Below, in pieces: positions 8,901-19,603 of a DNA stretch of 64,000 bases (position 1 is its first letter; every line of letters starts with the position of its first letter). The notes beneath the pieces are model-generated. The model searched no databases and was not told the DNA's origin. It worked only from the letters and a program-made list of their open reading frames with translations. The stretch comes from Parvimonas sp. oral taxon 393 str. F0440 (GTDB lineage Bacteria; Bacillota; Clostridia; Tissierellales; Peptoniphilaceae): the NCBI GenBank assembly GCA_000223315.2, contig AFUS01000005.1, forward strand, positions 434,001 through 498,000. The letters run 5' to 3'. The position numbers were made by a program, and so were the translations under genes.

Positions 8901-9958
8901 ATACCATTTTTGCCTGTTTTGTTTACTTTAATCTTATAAACATATCCTTCACCACCACCGCTGGCATCAGTAATTTTATAAGATGCACTATAACTAAAAG
9001 TTTTATCGCCATCTATAAGTTCTACTTTATTTTTAAATATTTCACCAACTACCGGTTCATAGGATATTTTAACTTTATATCTAATCATCATTCCCTTACC
9101 GGCAGGCCTATTTCCAATATCAAGCGTAAACTTATTTCCCTCAACTTTAAGTTTATCTTTATATTGTGCGGTTATATCTGATTCTTCAGTAAATAAGATA
9201 TCCGTTCCTGTTGCATTACTAACCCATTTACCTTCAAGTATCTTAAAAGAATCCTCAATATATTGAACACCCGGATTCAAAAGTGTATCAGTTACCTTAG
9301 CATTAACCATTTCTTTATTAGTTTGATTAATAGCTATTTTATAATGACCGATAGTTTTATTTCCACTATCCATCCATCCACCTTTAATCAATTGAACTCC
9401 TGTAACTTGATGTGGATTATAAGTAACAGTACCCGCTTGAATAACTGTTCCATCTCCTTTTGCAGTAAGTGTTACAGGGATAACACCAGTTTGAGTTTGT
9501 GTTCCACTATTAATTTGAATATTAAAATAAAATGAGCCCTTAACACCAGAATGCTCTTCTGCATATTTTGTATAAGTAAGAACAACTTTCATAGGACTTT
9601 CATCAACTAATTTTCCATTTGCAATGATATTATTAGATGCATCTTTAATCTCAAAGTTAAATGGAGCTGACGGTGCAAACCCTACAGGCAAAGTTAGTGT
9701 TGTCGTATCTCCCTCTTTTACTTGATTATTTGGCAATGCATACTCTGCATTTACCCTAAATGCTTTCCAAGCGTCCATTGGAGCTGTAATTGGATTCCCT
9801 TCTAAATCTGTAACAAATGCTTTTGTTATTACATTAGAAGACAATTCTTCAGCATGTGATGTAATTCCGGATTGTAATACAATCGAGAAAACCATAACAA
9901 ACGCAAGAAAAATACTTAAACTTCTTTTAATAAAATCCCTTTTTAACTTTCCAGTCAT
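5918..9958 (-). pseudogene. Large Cna_B-repeat adhesin with LAKTG signal, interrupted by an internal TAA
   Basis: One frame of 1347 codons with a single stop (TAA, 8042-8044). The first part (9958-8042) holds a signal peptide (residues 1-36), an Ig-like adhesion region (about 40-330, as in MSCRAMM A domains), an SpaA-type domain (KLVETKTPSGY) and the first Cna_B repeats. The remainder (8041-5918) continues in frame with more repeats, two divergent Cna_B domains and the PKLAKTG anchor. In sister repeats the same codon is GAA (Glu), so one G-to-T change made the stop. As read, the product would be secreted without an anchor. The ATG at 7867 has no ribosome binding site and is not a credible restart. 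It may be a true loss, a phase state repairable by recombination between repeats, or an assembly error. GGAAGGGG precedes the start ATG. Confidence 0.85.
6725..8665 (-). repeat. Tandem 276-bp Cna_B repeats (seven units)
   Basis: Seven consecutive units with a period of exactly 276 bp (92 codons), anchored on the VSVTKKWVGPAKDS motif. Two linker types alternate irregularly, NVPEGYTSEVTGTM and SVGAGYISSIEGTM. The middle units are almost identical and the last one (VEKRWVGDVGNS) is the most diverged. The third unit carries the stop codon at 8042-8044. Confidence 0.92.
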
Positions 9959-10360
9959 TTTTTCTTCCCCTTCCTAATATTTTTAAAAATGTAATTATTT
10001 AGTTTGGAAATAAATTTAAAGTTTAATTTATAGATAAAATCTACAAATAAAATGTTCCCCAACATTTATAAAAAGTCTTTAAATTTATATTAAATTCCTT
10101 AAAATATATAATTTATTACCCATATATAAACTATACCATCATTTTGTTTTAACTTTTAAATTTAGTTTTATATAATAAAATTATTACAGTTTTACAACCA
10201 AGGTATAATATAAATAATTATATCACAAAACTATAGTAAATTCCAATATTTAAAATAAATTTACTATTTTTTAACCCAATAAATTTATATTATAATACTT
10301 AACTTGTTATCAATAATTTTCAAAACTTTTTAATTATTTTTAATATATTTTTTTGCAACA
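9959..10360. other. AT-rich leader region upstream of the large adhesin
   Basis: About 400 bp with no credible gene. It must hold the adhesin promoter. A candidate TTGTAA / TATATA pair with 17-base spacing lies about 200 bp upstream of the start on the minus strand, but it is weak. No repeats or RNA elements were recognised. Confidence 0.4.
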
Positions 10361-10391
10361 AAAAAGCTGAAGAATTTCTATCTTCAACTTT
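10361..10391 (-). terminator. Terminator of the aldehyde dehydrogenase gene
   Basis: Stem TGAAGA / TCTTCA extended by an imperfect AAGC/CTT segment, followed by a T-run (TTTTTTGTTG) on the minus strand. Confidence 0.65.
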
Positions 10392-10409
10392 AAAACTAAA
10401 TATTACTTA

Positions 10410-11789
10410 CTACATTATCTTTTTAAATATATTTAATTTCTTCAAATCAAAAGGTGCATATCTAAAAGGTAAATCCAAAATTGTTTTATTTTTTACAATT
10501 CCTTTTTTATGGCTTAATAAATCAAAACCATATTTTCCGTGATAAGAGCCCATACCACTGTTTCCTACTCCACCAAAAGGAATATGATTATTTGCAAGTT
10601 GCATTATTACATCATTTACACAACCTCCACCATAAGAAATACTGTTAATAATATATTCTGCATTGTCTTTATTTTGTGAAAAAATATAACAAGCCAAAGG
10701 CTTTTCTCTTTCTTTAATTATATCAACAACTTTATCTATATCATCATACTCAATAATCGGTAACAAAGGTCCAAATATTTCATCTTTCATAATCTCATGA
10801 TCAAATTCTACATCAGGAAATATTGTAGGTTCAATCTTTCTTTCATTGTCATTACTCTTTCCCCCAATCACATTTGACTCAGTCTTTATTAAATTTAAAA
10901 GACGTTCATAATGATGATGATTAATAATTTTCGGATAAGATTTATTATTTACAGCATCAGGATATCTTAATTCAATTTCTTTTTGTAAAGATTTAATAAG
11001 TTCTTCTTTTACATTTTTATGAACAACAATATAGTCTATTGAAACACATGTCTGTCCCGCATTTAATAGTTTCCCCCATACGATACGTTTTGCTGAAAGT
11101 TTAATATCAGCTGTTTCGTCAATAATACAAGGACTCTTCCCTCCTAATTCTAAAGATACAGGAATTAAATTTTCACTCGCTACACGCATTATAATTTTCC
11201 CGACTCTTGCACTTCCGGTAAAAAATATAAAACCATATCTTTGACGTAAAATTTCATCATAATCAAGTTCAGAATCTACACAGTAAATATATTCTTCTTC
11301 AAATGTTTTATTTATTATATCTCTAATAATTTTTGATGTATTTTTGCTCTCTTTTGAGCATTTTATAACAGCACAATTTCCTGCAGCAATAGCAGCAACC
11401 AGTGGAGAAAGCGACAAATTAAAAGGATAATTCCATGGTGCCATTATTAACACAACTCCATAAGGTTCTGAATAAACATAGCTTTTAGCAGGAAATGTTC
11501 CAAGACTTCCTCTCACTCTTTTAGGCTTACTCCACTTCTTTACTTTTTTCAATGCTTCACGAATTTCACCATATACTATTCCAATTTCAGTCATATAGGC
11601 TTCTGCTTCAGATTTTGAAAGATCCTCATATAATGCAGATAGTATTCGCTTTTCATTAGCTCGAATTACTTTTTCAAGTTTTTGTAAGATACTAATCCTA
11701 TATTCAACAGATTTTGTAGTATTTGTTTTAAAAAACTCTTTTTGTTTTTCAACTATATTTTTAAATTCCATATCTTTATTTTCTATCAT
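10410..11789 (-). CDS. Aldehyde dehydrogenase (ALDH3-like)
   Basis: NAD(P)-dependent oxidation of aldehydes to acids. The 459-residue length and the sequence fit the class 3 / fatty aldehyde dehydrogenase type, which lacks the longer N-terminus of other classes. Visible motifs: APWNYPFNLSL (118-122 region, nucleotide site), the TGSARVGKII turn, ELGGKSP with the general-base Glu214, and NAGQTC with the catalytic nucleophile Cys248. The C-terminal FGGVGNSGMGSYHGKYG motif is also typical. AAGGAG precedes the ATG. The gene is monocistronic by its own terminator. The physiological substrate cannot be told from sequence; long-chain aldehydes are usual for this class. Confidence 0.92.
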   Translation of the reverse strand: MIENKDMEFKNIVEKQKEFFKTNTTKSVEYRISILQKLEKVIRANEKRILSALYEDLSKSEAEAYMTEIGIVYGEIREALKKVKKWSKPKRVRGSLGTFPAKSYVYSEPYGVVLIMAPWNYPFNLSLSPLVAAIAAGNCAVIKCSKESKNTSKIIRDIINKTFEEEYIYCVDSELDYDEILRQRYGFIFFTGSARVGKIIMRVASENLIPVSLELGGKSPCIIDETADIKLSAKRIVWGKLLNAGQTCVSIDYIVVHKNVKEELIKSLQKEIELRYPDAVNNKSYPKIINHHHYERLLNLIKTESNVIGGKSNDNERKIEPTIFPDVEFDHEIMKDEIFGPLLPIIEYDDIDKVVDIIKEREKPLACYIFSQNKDNAEYIINSISYGGGCVNDVIMQLANNHIPFGGVGNSGMGSYHGKYGFDLLSHKKGIVKNKTILDLPFRYAPFDLKKLNIFKKIM

Positions 11790-11953
11790 ACAGCACTCCT
11801 TGTTTTACATATCCAACTTCGTATGCCAAACTCTTTAAAAATATTATTCTTTTAAAAAGATTTTACTTTTTACTTATATCGTTTAATTTTATATATCTTA
11901 CAATACCCTCTTAATTACACTTCAAATTTCTTTTGTATTTTCTTATTTTAATC

Positions 11954-13417
11954 TTATCTTTCATTAGCATTATTTTTAATTCTTTTCCATTTAATCCTAC
12001 TTCCAATAATTATTAATGGAGTACACAAAATCATATAAAGATAATAAAATCGATATTTTACAGTTGCTGTATATTTAACTTCTCCCGATATAGCTTTCAT
12101 TTTTTCATCTTTTATTATTTCTCTAATTCTATTAACAGTTATTTTGTTTTCATCTGATAATAATTCTTTCAATACTTCTTTATCAGTAATTTCAAATACA
12201 GTATCTTTTATAAGTTGGCTATTTCCTAAATTATCAAAATAATAATATTTCCCATTTTTTATCCAAACAGAACCTATTACATTACTATTTATAGATTTTA
12301 CTTTTTCCCAACCTTCTTTTTTGTCAAAACTAACTATTTGAGAATTTATTGAATACAATCGTCTTCTATTAAATCTACGTGCAAAAAGATATTTTTCATA
12401 AGAACTTAAAAAATAGATATTTTCTTCATCACAGAACACATTATCATCTAAATGCTTAATATTTCCCTTAAAATTATTTTCTCCAATTTTTACTTGCTTA
12501 TTTTTTCTTTGATTATAAAAATATACTCCATCATTTGAAATGAAAAATAAATTACGAATATGTGAACTTTTATTTCCAATTACTTTATAAGGAGTGAAAT
12601 TTTCGTCAAATCTAAGATTACCTTTAAAAACTTCTCCACTCTTTTTATCATAAAGCAAATCATCACCCTGCTCAGCTGAAACAACTTCCAATTCTCCACT
12701 ATTCTTTATAGGTAAAAGCTCATCTTTATAATAAACATTATTTTTATCACAAAAATACTCTCCACGATTAGAAACCTGCTTTATAGTATTAACATCTGCA
12801 TTTTTAAGCACTTTGCCTTTATAGTAAAGAACATCTCCATCTGTTGCAAAAAATAATAATTCCTTAAAATTTGAAATTTTCTTTTCGATTTCTACTTTGT
12901 GATATGGATAAATATAAGATTTAGGCTTTTTATCCTTAAAAAAAGCATGAACTATATGTCCAAAACCTTCTGAAAGATAAGAAATCTCATCATTTCTCTC
13001 AGAAAGCGGAGAACAAAAATAACTGCTTTTGCCATCAGTATAATATCCATTTCCAATATAAGAAATATTTTTTGGATTAAGGTCTTCAATTTTCACATTT
13101 CCAAAATAAACATGATTTTTATCAATTCCAACAACAGAAGGATGATAAGTATCACCTGTGTTAATTACACTAAAAGAATCCATATCCGCATCCTCTACAA
13201 TATAATATCCACCACTTGGAATAAGTGCATAAATCTTATTATCATATTTATAAAAAATGCTATTGCCAATTCTCTCTCCACTTCTTTCAATATTTACATA
13301 AGTATCATCTCCCACGAGAAGCTGACTAAATGTAAAAAAAGCAATTGCTAAAATAAATAAAATTAAACAAATACCTAAAATTTTTGAACGAATACTTTCA
13401 TTCTCTTTCCTATCCAA
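11954..13417 (-). CDS. DKNYY-domain membrane protein
   Basis: Protein of 487 residues with a hydrophobic segment near residues 12-33 and another near the C-terminus (FYYLYMILCTPLIIIGSRI), and a large region between. That region is full of short units of the type FCDKNNVYYKDELLP and YYTDGKSSYFCS, the pattern of DKNYY-family repeats, which usually occur in extracytoplasmic proteins of unknown function. The start is read as TTG, with GAGGGATG upstream at a rather long distance; no better ATG is available. It stands alone between the aldehyde dehydrogenase and mcrC. Function unknown. Confidence 0.7.
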   Translation of the reverse strand: MDRKENESIRSKILGICLILFILAIAFFTFSQLLVGDDTYVNIERSGERIGNSIFYKYDNKIYALIPSGGYYIVEDADMDSFSVINTGDTYHPSVVGIDKNHVYFGNVKIEDLNPKNISYIGNGYYTDGKSSYFCSPLSERNDEISYLSEGFGHIVHAFFKDKKPKSYIYPYHKVEIEKKISNFKELLFFATDGDVLYYKGKVLKNADVNTIKQVSNRGEYFCDKNNVYYKDELLPIKNSGELEVVSAEQGDDLLYDKKSGEVFKGNLRFDENFTPYKVIGNKSSHIRNLFFISNDGVYFYNQRKNKQVKIGENNFKGNIKHLDDNVFCDEENIYFLSSYEKYLFARRFNRRRLYSINSQIVSFDKKEGWEKVKSINSNVIGSVWIKNGKYYYFDNLGNSQLIKDTVFEITDKEVLKELLSDENKITVNRIREIIKDEKMKAISGEVKYTATVKYRFYYLYMILCTPLIIIGSRIKWKRIKNNANER

Positions 13418-13555
13418 ATTACATCATCCCTCATAGTTAAACTTATTTTATTCTCACTAATATCATTTTTTAATACTATCAAGATAAAAATCTAAAAGTT
13501 ATTAAAAATTATAATAAAGCACAATTTTTGCTTTTTTATAAATAAAATTCTCAAA

Positions 13556-14602
13556 TCATTCATATTTTTTTACTCTTTCAAAATGAGATTCTACTACATT
13601 ATCCATTTGTTCGGCAATTTTATCAAATGAGCAATTTAAATCTAGAGTTTTTACACTTATTTGATTGCCATGCATCTGATATACATTATCCGGATGAATT
13701 GTTTCATCTGTCTTTGCATATAAAAGCATTCCGGATACTGTTTTATTTTGATTTTCAAATTGATAATCACAATTTTTTACATAGGTAAAAATTTGATATA
13801 GATTATTTGAGTGAATCTTACGTTTATCAAACTGCATTTGGGTTGTCTTCCCATAATATTTAGCATCAATAATCAAAATACTATCTTCATTCTGAATATA
13901 TATGTCGCTTTGCATAATTGGAAGCATTTCTCTGACACCATCATCCAATGACCACGGAATTTGAGAAGCTCTAACAGATAATTTTGGATAATGTTTCTTA
14001 TAGTACTCAAGTATAAATTTTTCATAAAGACGACTCATTCGTTGATCATCTAGAAAATCCATCATCTTCATAGTTCCATCTTTATTGGTTTGTATTAATC
14101 CTTTAACTATAAGATAACATATTGCAATCAACATTTGATAGTGTTTGTTATTTCTATTATATTTAAAATTCCAATTTATATATCTTATATTAATAGTCTC
14201 AACATCTCTAAAATATATCATTAATTTTCTAAGCTCTTTTTTCTTTTTTTAGATAATTTTGAAGTTAAGAGTGTTTCAACCGTTGATTTTATAATTCTAT
14301 TCATTGTACTATTTACTGAAAAATCATCATAGGCACAAATTAATTTTTTCTTATCATACTATTATTTTTATGGATTCAGATATTTCTAATTTGCCTCTAA
14401 CAGATGTTAACTCCTCTGTTTGTAAAATATACTCTCTTTCAAGTCCTCTTTTAATTTGTCCGGATATCCCTTTTATTAAAATCTCTGCCATTAATTCCAA
14501 AGTATTGTCAAATTTTTCAGTAGCTAATTTTTTATATCCTTGTTGATTAAGAACTCTAAAAGCATATGACAACATATAGTAAATATTTTGTATTGGAATC
14601 AT
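13556..14602 (-). CDS. mcrC: McrC, nuclease subunit of a McrBC-type restriction system (frameshifted)
   Basis: McrC partners the McrB GTPase to cut modified foreign DNA. The N-terminal part (14602-14354) reads MIPIQNIYYMLSYAFRVLNQ, typical of McrC. The C-terminal part (14221-13556) has the PD-(D/E)xK nuclease signature IYIQNEDSILIIDAKYYGK. The intervening codons KKLICAYDDFSVNSTMNRII are present but out of frame. Adding one A at each of three A runs (14365-14369, 14344-14349, 14237-14242) gives one protein of 349 residues, the normal McrC length. Its ATG overlaps the mcrB stop as ATGA, so the two are coupled. I treat the breaks as likely sequencing errors, though true decay of a restriction system is possible. 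Confidence 0.85.
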
Positions 14603-16327
14603 TTAATTGCACTCCTAAGATTGATAATCCAATTATTTACCTTGGAAGGTTCGTCAAACCAATATTCTTTTAAAAGTGGAATTAATTCATATTCTACAAT
14701 TCCTGATAATACTTTATCATCTATTTTATCTTTACTTAAGTTACATAGATAACTATGCCCAATACAAAATCCATCTCCCAAAGATTCATCACTTGAAATA
14801 ATATCATTAAGACTTTTTACACATTCTATAAGTCTATTAAATTTATCATTTTTTAAGCTATTTCTATACTTAATAAATCCATCAGTTACAAATCCCGGCT
14901 TAATATCATAGAATGAAAATCTTCTTCTTAAAGCATAATCTAACATAGCCAAACTTCTATCTGCAGTATTCATCATACCTATAATATATATGTTTTTTGG
15001 AACAGAGAATCTTTCATCAGAATATAAAAGTTGTAATGATTGTCCACGCTTATCATTTTCAATAAGCATAAATAATTCTCCAAATATTTTACTCAAATTA
15101 CCTCTATTAATTTCATCAATAATAAAAAAGTAATCATTTTTTCATCAATTTCCGCCTTTTTACAAAAATTATAAAAAGCTCCATTTTTTAATTCAAAACT
15201 ATTTTTTGTAGGTCTATATCCCATAATAAAATCTTCATAAGAATAACTTTGATGAAATTGAACCATCATTACTCTATCAATATCTTTTACACCCATTATT
15301 GAATAAGCCAATCTTTTTGCAACAAAAGTTTTTCCAACTCCAGGTGCACCTTGTAATATTAAATTCTTTTTCTTTTTTAGAAGGGTTGCTAAATTATCAT
15401 ATTCTTCTTCTTGCATATAAACTTCTGATAAAAAATCATCTTTATTATACTTTTGAATTGCTTTTTCAAATTCTTTTAAATCTACTTTTTTCTCATCTTC
15501 ATATATTAAATTTAATCTCTCTTCATCATCTGCAAACGAAAAACTTATTTTAGTATTATTTTTTCTTTCTTTTTATCTCGATTTACCTGCTCAGAATAAT
15601 TCCATGCATCAAATGATAATTCTTTAAAGTCTTTCAAAACACTCCTAGAACTATTCAAATAAGATTTTAAACAATCTCCTATCATCAAATACTCTTTTGC
15701 AGAAAATTTTGATTTAATTAGAGGAAGTTGTTTAACAATATCAACCGGAATTTTTCCGGATTTATAAATATACCACTCATTTCTACTATCAAAATTTAAA
15801 AAAGTATCTGGTGAAATCCAATACAAACCCATTGTAATTTTACTATTACCATTACCTTTTATATTAATAGCTAAATCAAAATAATCTGAAAAATCCTTTC
15901 TTCGAATTTCTGAAGGGTCTTTTACATAAGCCAATGCTGACTCAAAAAATCCCCATAAATTATTAATATCATTATCTTCGCGATCACCTATAAAATAGTA
16001 AAAAGTTGCATTTTGAGGAGTTAGTAAAGGTAAGCCATCAAATGATGTTGGAATTTCTGATACAACATCAAACAATTCAGATATAGCCTTAAGTATTTTT
16101 ATACGATTTTCATCCTTAATATTCTTGTTAAAAAGAGCAAATACAGTAAAAGGATCAATATCAACAATATTATTCTTTCTTTCTAAAGTTGGTAATTTTA
16201 TACCTGCCATTTTAAAAACAGATTTTACCTTTTCTATAAGTTCTGCTCGACTATCCTTATACTCTAATAATTTTAATGCAAATTCTTCATAAAAATTTAC
16301 CCAGTTAAATCGATTTCTTTCACTCAT
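14599..16327 (-). CDS. mcrB: McrB-like AAA+ GTPase of a McrBC-type system (frameshifted)
   Basis: Motor subunit of the type IV restriction system. The N-terminal region (about 1-260) is a variable target-recognition part (NNLWGFFESALAYVKDP, WYIYKSG). The C-terminal AAA+ domain has the Walker A motif GAPGVGKTF, the FHQSYSYEDFIMGYRP motif, Walker B FIIDEINRGNLSKIFGE (spanning a frame break) and the MNTADRSLAMLDYALRRRF sensor region characteristic of McrB. In the raw sequence it falls into three frames (16327-15545, 15416-15093, 15096-14599). One extra A at 15559-15564 and one at 15137-15142 joins them into 576 residues. GGAGGG lies before the ATG. Together with mcrC it forms a two-gene operon. 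Confidence 0.85.
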
Positions 16328-16490
16328 ATTTCTTCCCTCCCAATATAAATTAAATTAACTATAATATTTCTCAACCAAATAAGCTTTTTAAAACTCTTTA
16401 TTTTAATTATCTTAAATAATTTTATTTCTTATATTAATATCTTAATATATTATATCATATCTATCCACTCTTTTCTCTTTGTTTTTTATT

Positions 16491-16536
16491 AAAAAAAAGT
16501 TGCTATAATTGATTATTCAATCAACTATAGACAACT
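16491..16536 (-). terminator. Terminator of the CmpB-like gene
   Basis: Stem around ATAATTGAT / ATCAACTAT inside an outer AGTTG / CAACT pair, followed on the minus strand by a T8 run. Confidence 0.75.
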
Positions 16537-16680
16537 CTTTTAGAGTATTTTATTTAATTTATTTTTATAATGATTACTCAATATCAGCTATAATATAACA
16601 AATATCTTCTAAACTGCATATTCTATTATATCTCTTAGAATATTATCCAAAATCCATATACAAGAAATAAGAATATAAAA

Positions 16681-17397
16681 TTATTTCTTCTTTTTCAAAT
16701 CACGTCTTATTTTTACTAATTTATCTGCAATCATATTACGAGATTCACTCATCCTAAAAGAAGCAATTCTGCTTAATGTTCTACCATATAATCTGCTATG
16801 TCTTTCAAAAATTTTATCTACAGTCAAAGTCATTCTATCTTGGAACTCTTCTTCAAGTTCAGCAATATTTCTTTGGAAATTAGTCAATCCGGAAACTGTA
16901 AGTGTAAAATCAGAAGAATGTATAGCCAGTAAAACAACAGCAAGAGCTATTGCAAAATTATTAGGAATTGTCACATAAATTTTTTCAAAAAGTGGAATAA
17001 AAAATTCCATTATAACAATTGCTCCAATCCCAAAACCAACAGAAGTAATCGCACAAGTCCTTCCATTTATATTAAGTGGCATATCACTGTAATCCCACCA
17101 TCTAGCATGAAATAATTTTTCAAGCACATAAGATGTTGGATATTCTAATACCATACTAGCAATAAATCCCATAATAAATATTTGCCACCAAGAAAGATGA
17201 GAAATTTTACCCATTGAAATAAGATCATAAAAAATCAATCCTAAAATCGAACCAAAACCATAAATCGGACATAATGGTCCATACAAAAATCCACGATTTT
17301 GCCATTTTCTCTGGTCGATAGTGCAGTATATACTTTCCCATATCCAGCCCAAAACACTAAATGCAAAATATGCATTCAAATATCTAATTAATTCCAT
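16681..17397 (-). CDS. Putative ABC-transporter type membrane protein (CmpB family)
   Basis: Integral membrane protein of 238 residues with about five or six hydrophobic segments in the first 170 residues and a basic, helical cytoplasmic tail. The start (LNAYFAFSVLGWIWESIYCTI) and NRGFLYGPLCPIYGFGS are hallmarks of the family annotated as putative ABC transporter permease (PF06541, CmpB). No ATPase gene is adjacent, and the actual function of this family is not established. AAAGGAG precedes the ATG. The gene is flanked by its own terminator and lies between mcrB and unknown genes. Confidence 0.8.
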   Translation of the reverse strand: MELIRYLNAYFAFSVLGWIWESIYCTIDQRKWQNRGFLYGPLCPIYGFGSILGLIFYDLISMGKISHLSWWQIFIMGFIASMVLEYPTSYVLEKLFHARWWDYSDMPLNINGRTCAITSVGFGIGAIVIMEFFIPLFEKIYVTIPNNFAIALAVVLLAIHSSDFTLTVSGLTNFQRNIAELEEEFQDRMTLTVDKIFERHSRLYGRTLSRIASFRMSESRNMIADKLVKIRRDLKKKK

Positions 17398-17505
17398 AAT
17401 ACTCCTTTTAAAAATATAATTCTATAAAATAATCTTCTTTAATTCTTCTAAATCTAAACTATAAATAAATTATGTAATAAGCTCTGGAAACCGAAAGTTT
17501 CCTAT

Positions 17506-17892
17506 TTAAGTTTCATCACACCATATCTTCACTTTACTATATTTTTTATTTTTCGCGTAAGCAAAAACTTTTGAATTTCTAATATAGGTAAATATATTTT
17601 CACTTAAATCTTCATCCCATATTGACTCAATCATCATTTTATTTTCATTATCAGGCTCATATAAAATATCCACATGGATTTGATAAAATTCTTCATCTTC
17701 ATTTGGAAATTGTCTAACTAAAGAAATTTGAAACATCGGCTCATCTCTAAAAGTAGTAAATGTTCCTGTCTCAAATAAAATCATATCTTCTTCAAATGGT
17801 ATATTGCACATCTGTTCGAATACATTGACAATTTCCTCCAATGAAATTTTATCAGTTATCTTGTCTTTCAAAAAATTAATTAGTTTATCCAT
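17506..17892 (-). CDS. Hypothetical protein (128 aa)
   Basis: Acidic soluble protein with no signal or membrane segment. Start chosen at the ATG preceded by AGAGGAG six bases away (the frame is open further upstream to 17952, overlapping the TPR gene). It begins MDKLINFLKDKITDKISLEE and contains an FRDEPMFQISLVRQF strand-like segment and IHVDILYEPDNE. I recognise no family. Proteins of this size and acidity next to a TPR gene are often immunity-like, but nothing here proves it. It overlaps no neighbour once the later start is used and follows the TPR gene closely. Confidence 0.7.
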   Translation of the reverse strand: MDKLINFLKDKITDKISLEEIVNVFEQMCNIPFEEDMILFETGTFTTFRDEPMFQISLVRQFPNEDEEFYQIHVDILYEPDNENKMMIESIWDEDLSENIFTYIRNSKVFAYAKNKKYSKVKIWCDET

Positions 17893-17929
17893 TAATCTCC
17901 TCTTTCCTATCCCTATAAAACGAAATTCA

Positions 17930-19045
17930 TTAAATAAATTTATGTCTAACACAATCCACCATAAAACATGAATACTCAGGATATAACTTTAATTTTCCCT
18001 CAGGTCTTGAATCTCCACTTTTTATTTTAAAAATCATTTCTTCAAAATTACTTTTATCCTCTTTCCAACTAGCAATAGTTTCCTGTTTCTCTTTTTCACT
18101 CTCATAATCTTCATCAGAAATAGCTTCACTTATAGCTTCTTCAAAATACTTTCGATTCTTTTCTTCAAGACTAAAAAATCTTTCCTTTTGATTTTTTAAC
18201 CAAAGAACATAAAAATACTCTTCCCACTCTGCGATATAATAGTACTCAACACAATCTCCACAAAGATTTAAAAAAATGTCATACTCTTCAAGAGCATAAT
18301 AGACATCAATAATTTGGTCTTCTGAAACATCATCTGTATTTAGATTATATTTTAAATCTTGTCCAGGTTTTACTTTCTCTACATAAGAATTTGCTTTTGT
18401 CTTGTTGCCAAGACACACTTCACAATAAGCCAAACACAATAACAGACGCATTCTATTAGGATAAACTTCTAGTAAGTTTAAAAATATTTCTTTTGCTTTT
18501 TCATATTCTTTAAGTTCAAATAAAGATACTGCATAGTTAAAAGAAGTAATATAATTTTCATCCATTTCTCTTGCTGTCTTGAAATAATTATGACTTATTG
18601 ATAAGACTTTTTCATCTTTAGAATATTCATACTCACTAAAATAATAAAGACCAAGACCTGTATAAGTTTCTACAAATGGTGAATTTAAGTCTTTAGCTTT
18701 GTTCAAATACATTAAACTATCCCTAGAAAAATCATCCCAAAAAGCAAGATTAGTATATATTCTTGCTTTATCAATATCTCCTAAAGAATTTTCAAACTCA
18801 TTTAAAAATTTCTTTAGAAATTCAATATAATCAAAATTTTCATCTCTTAATTCCATCTCAACAGAAGCAAGAGTACAAATAACATCAACATTCGATGGGC
18901 ATTCACTTTGCTTATCTAAAAGATAGTTTTTCATTTTTTCGAGATATTCTTTTGAAGTTTCAAAGTCTGTTAAAAAAGATTTATTATATCTTTTTTCATA
19001 TTCTGTTTTTAATTTATGCCAGTATGATTTTATTTTGTTTAACAT
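17930..19045 (-). CDS. Tetratricopeptide-repeat protein
   Basis: About 371 residues, mostly helical, with TPR-like units visible around YLNKAKDLNSPFVETYTGLG, HNYFKTAREMDENYITSFNY and FELKEYEKAKEIFLNLLEVY. TPR proteins mediate protein-protein contacts; the partner is unknown. The frame is open to 19108 with a TTG, but the ATG at 19045 (MLNKIKSYWHK) is a more natural start, although its ribosome binding site is weak. No signal peptide. It lies just upstream of the 128-residue acidic protein, suggesting a two-gene unit. Confidence 0.72.
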   Translation of the reverse strand: MLNKIKSYWHKLKTEYEKRYNKSFLTDFETSKEYLEKMKNYLLDKQSECPSNVDVICTLASVEMELRDENFDYIEFLKKFLNEFENSLGDIDKARIYTNLAFWDDFSRDSLMYLNKAKDLNSPFVETYTGLGLYYFSEYEYSKDEKVLSISHNYFKTAREMDENYITSFNYAVSLFELKEYEKAKEIFLNLLEVYPNRMRLLLCLAYCEVCLGNKTKANSYVEKVKPGQDLKYNLNTDDVSEDQIIDVYYALEEYDIFLNLCGDCVEYYYIAEWEEYFYVLWLKNQKERFFSLEEKNRKYFEEAISEAISDEDYESEKEKQETIASWKEDKSNFEEMIFKIKSGDSRPEGKLKLYPEYSCFMVDCVRHKFI

Positions 19046-19603
19046 TTTAATCACAATACCTTTTCTATTTATATAATTATACTTGCAATATTTACTGTAT
19101 ATTTTCAATTTTTCTAATATCCATTTATCTACTACATTAAGGCATTTTTATAAATCTATTACTGTTTCATCTATAAATACATACTATTTTATCCTACCGT
19201 TATCTTTTTTATCTATTATTTTATTAAGATAATAATCTAATGTATATAATTCACCTCTTGAAAAAATTAGGTGACTTTCAACCTATTTACTTCTAGTTTA
19301 TTCTACCATTAATTTATAATTCTGTCCACAAGTCCAAAAAATTTAAGTTGATTTCGTAATAGATTTTTCATGTTTAAATTTGATTTTTATTATAACAGAC
19401 TGTAAATTTAAGTTGGTTAGAGTTGGTTTATTTTCAACAAACAAAAAAAGGCTTATCCAAAACTAGCATTATATTCTAACGATAGTATTTGGAATAAGTC
19501 CTTTTTAACACAATATTTACTATTTATCTTCAACCATATAAATGATAAATCTATCTTTAGTATTTATCATTGTAATCTCAAAAGCACAGATATCAACTAT
19601 ATT
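19046..19603. other. Intergenic region of 558 bp
   Basis: No gene of credible length. It holds a terminator near 19444-19505 and two similar AAATTTAAGTTG segments near 19340 and 19400. It might contain remnants of a lost element, but I cannot identify one. Confidence 0.4.
19444..19505 (-). terminator. Terminator-like hairpin after the 221-aa unknown gene
   Basis: Arms GGCTTATCCAAA and TTTGGAATAAGTCC pair imperfectly around a larger loop and are flanked by A and T runs on both sides. Confidence 0.6.

Noticed and set aside
14354-16327. Several small separate genes instead of mcrB and mcrC
   Set aside because: The pieces join into normal-length McrB and McrC with one extra A at each of five A runs, and the missing Walker B and linker residues are encoded in the alternate frames.
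19046-19603. Insertion-sequence remnant in the gap after the TPR gene
   Set aside because: Two similar AAATTTAAGTTG stretches and a hairpin were noted, but no transposase fragment or clear terminal inverted repeats.
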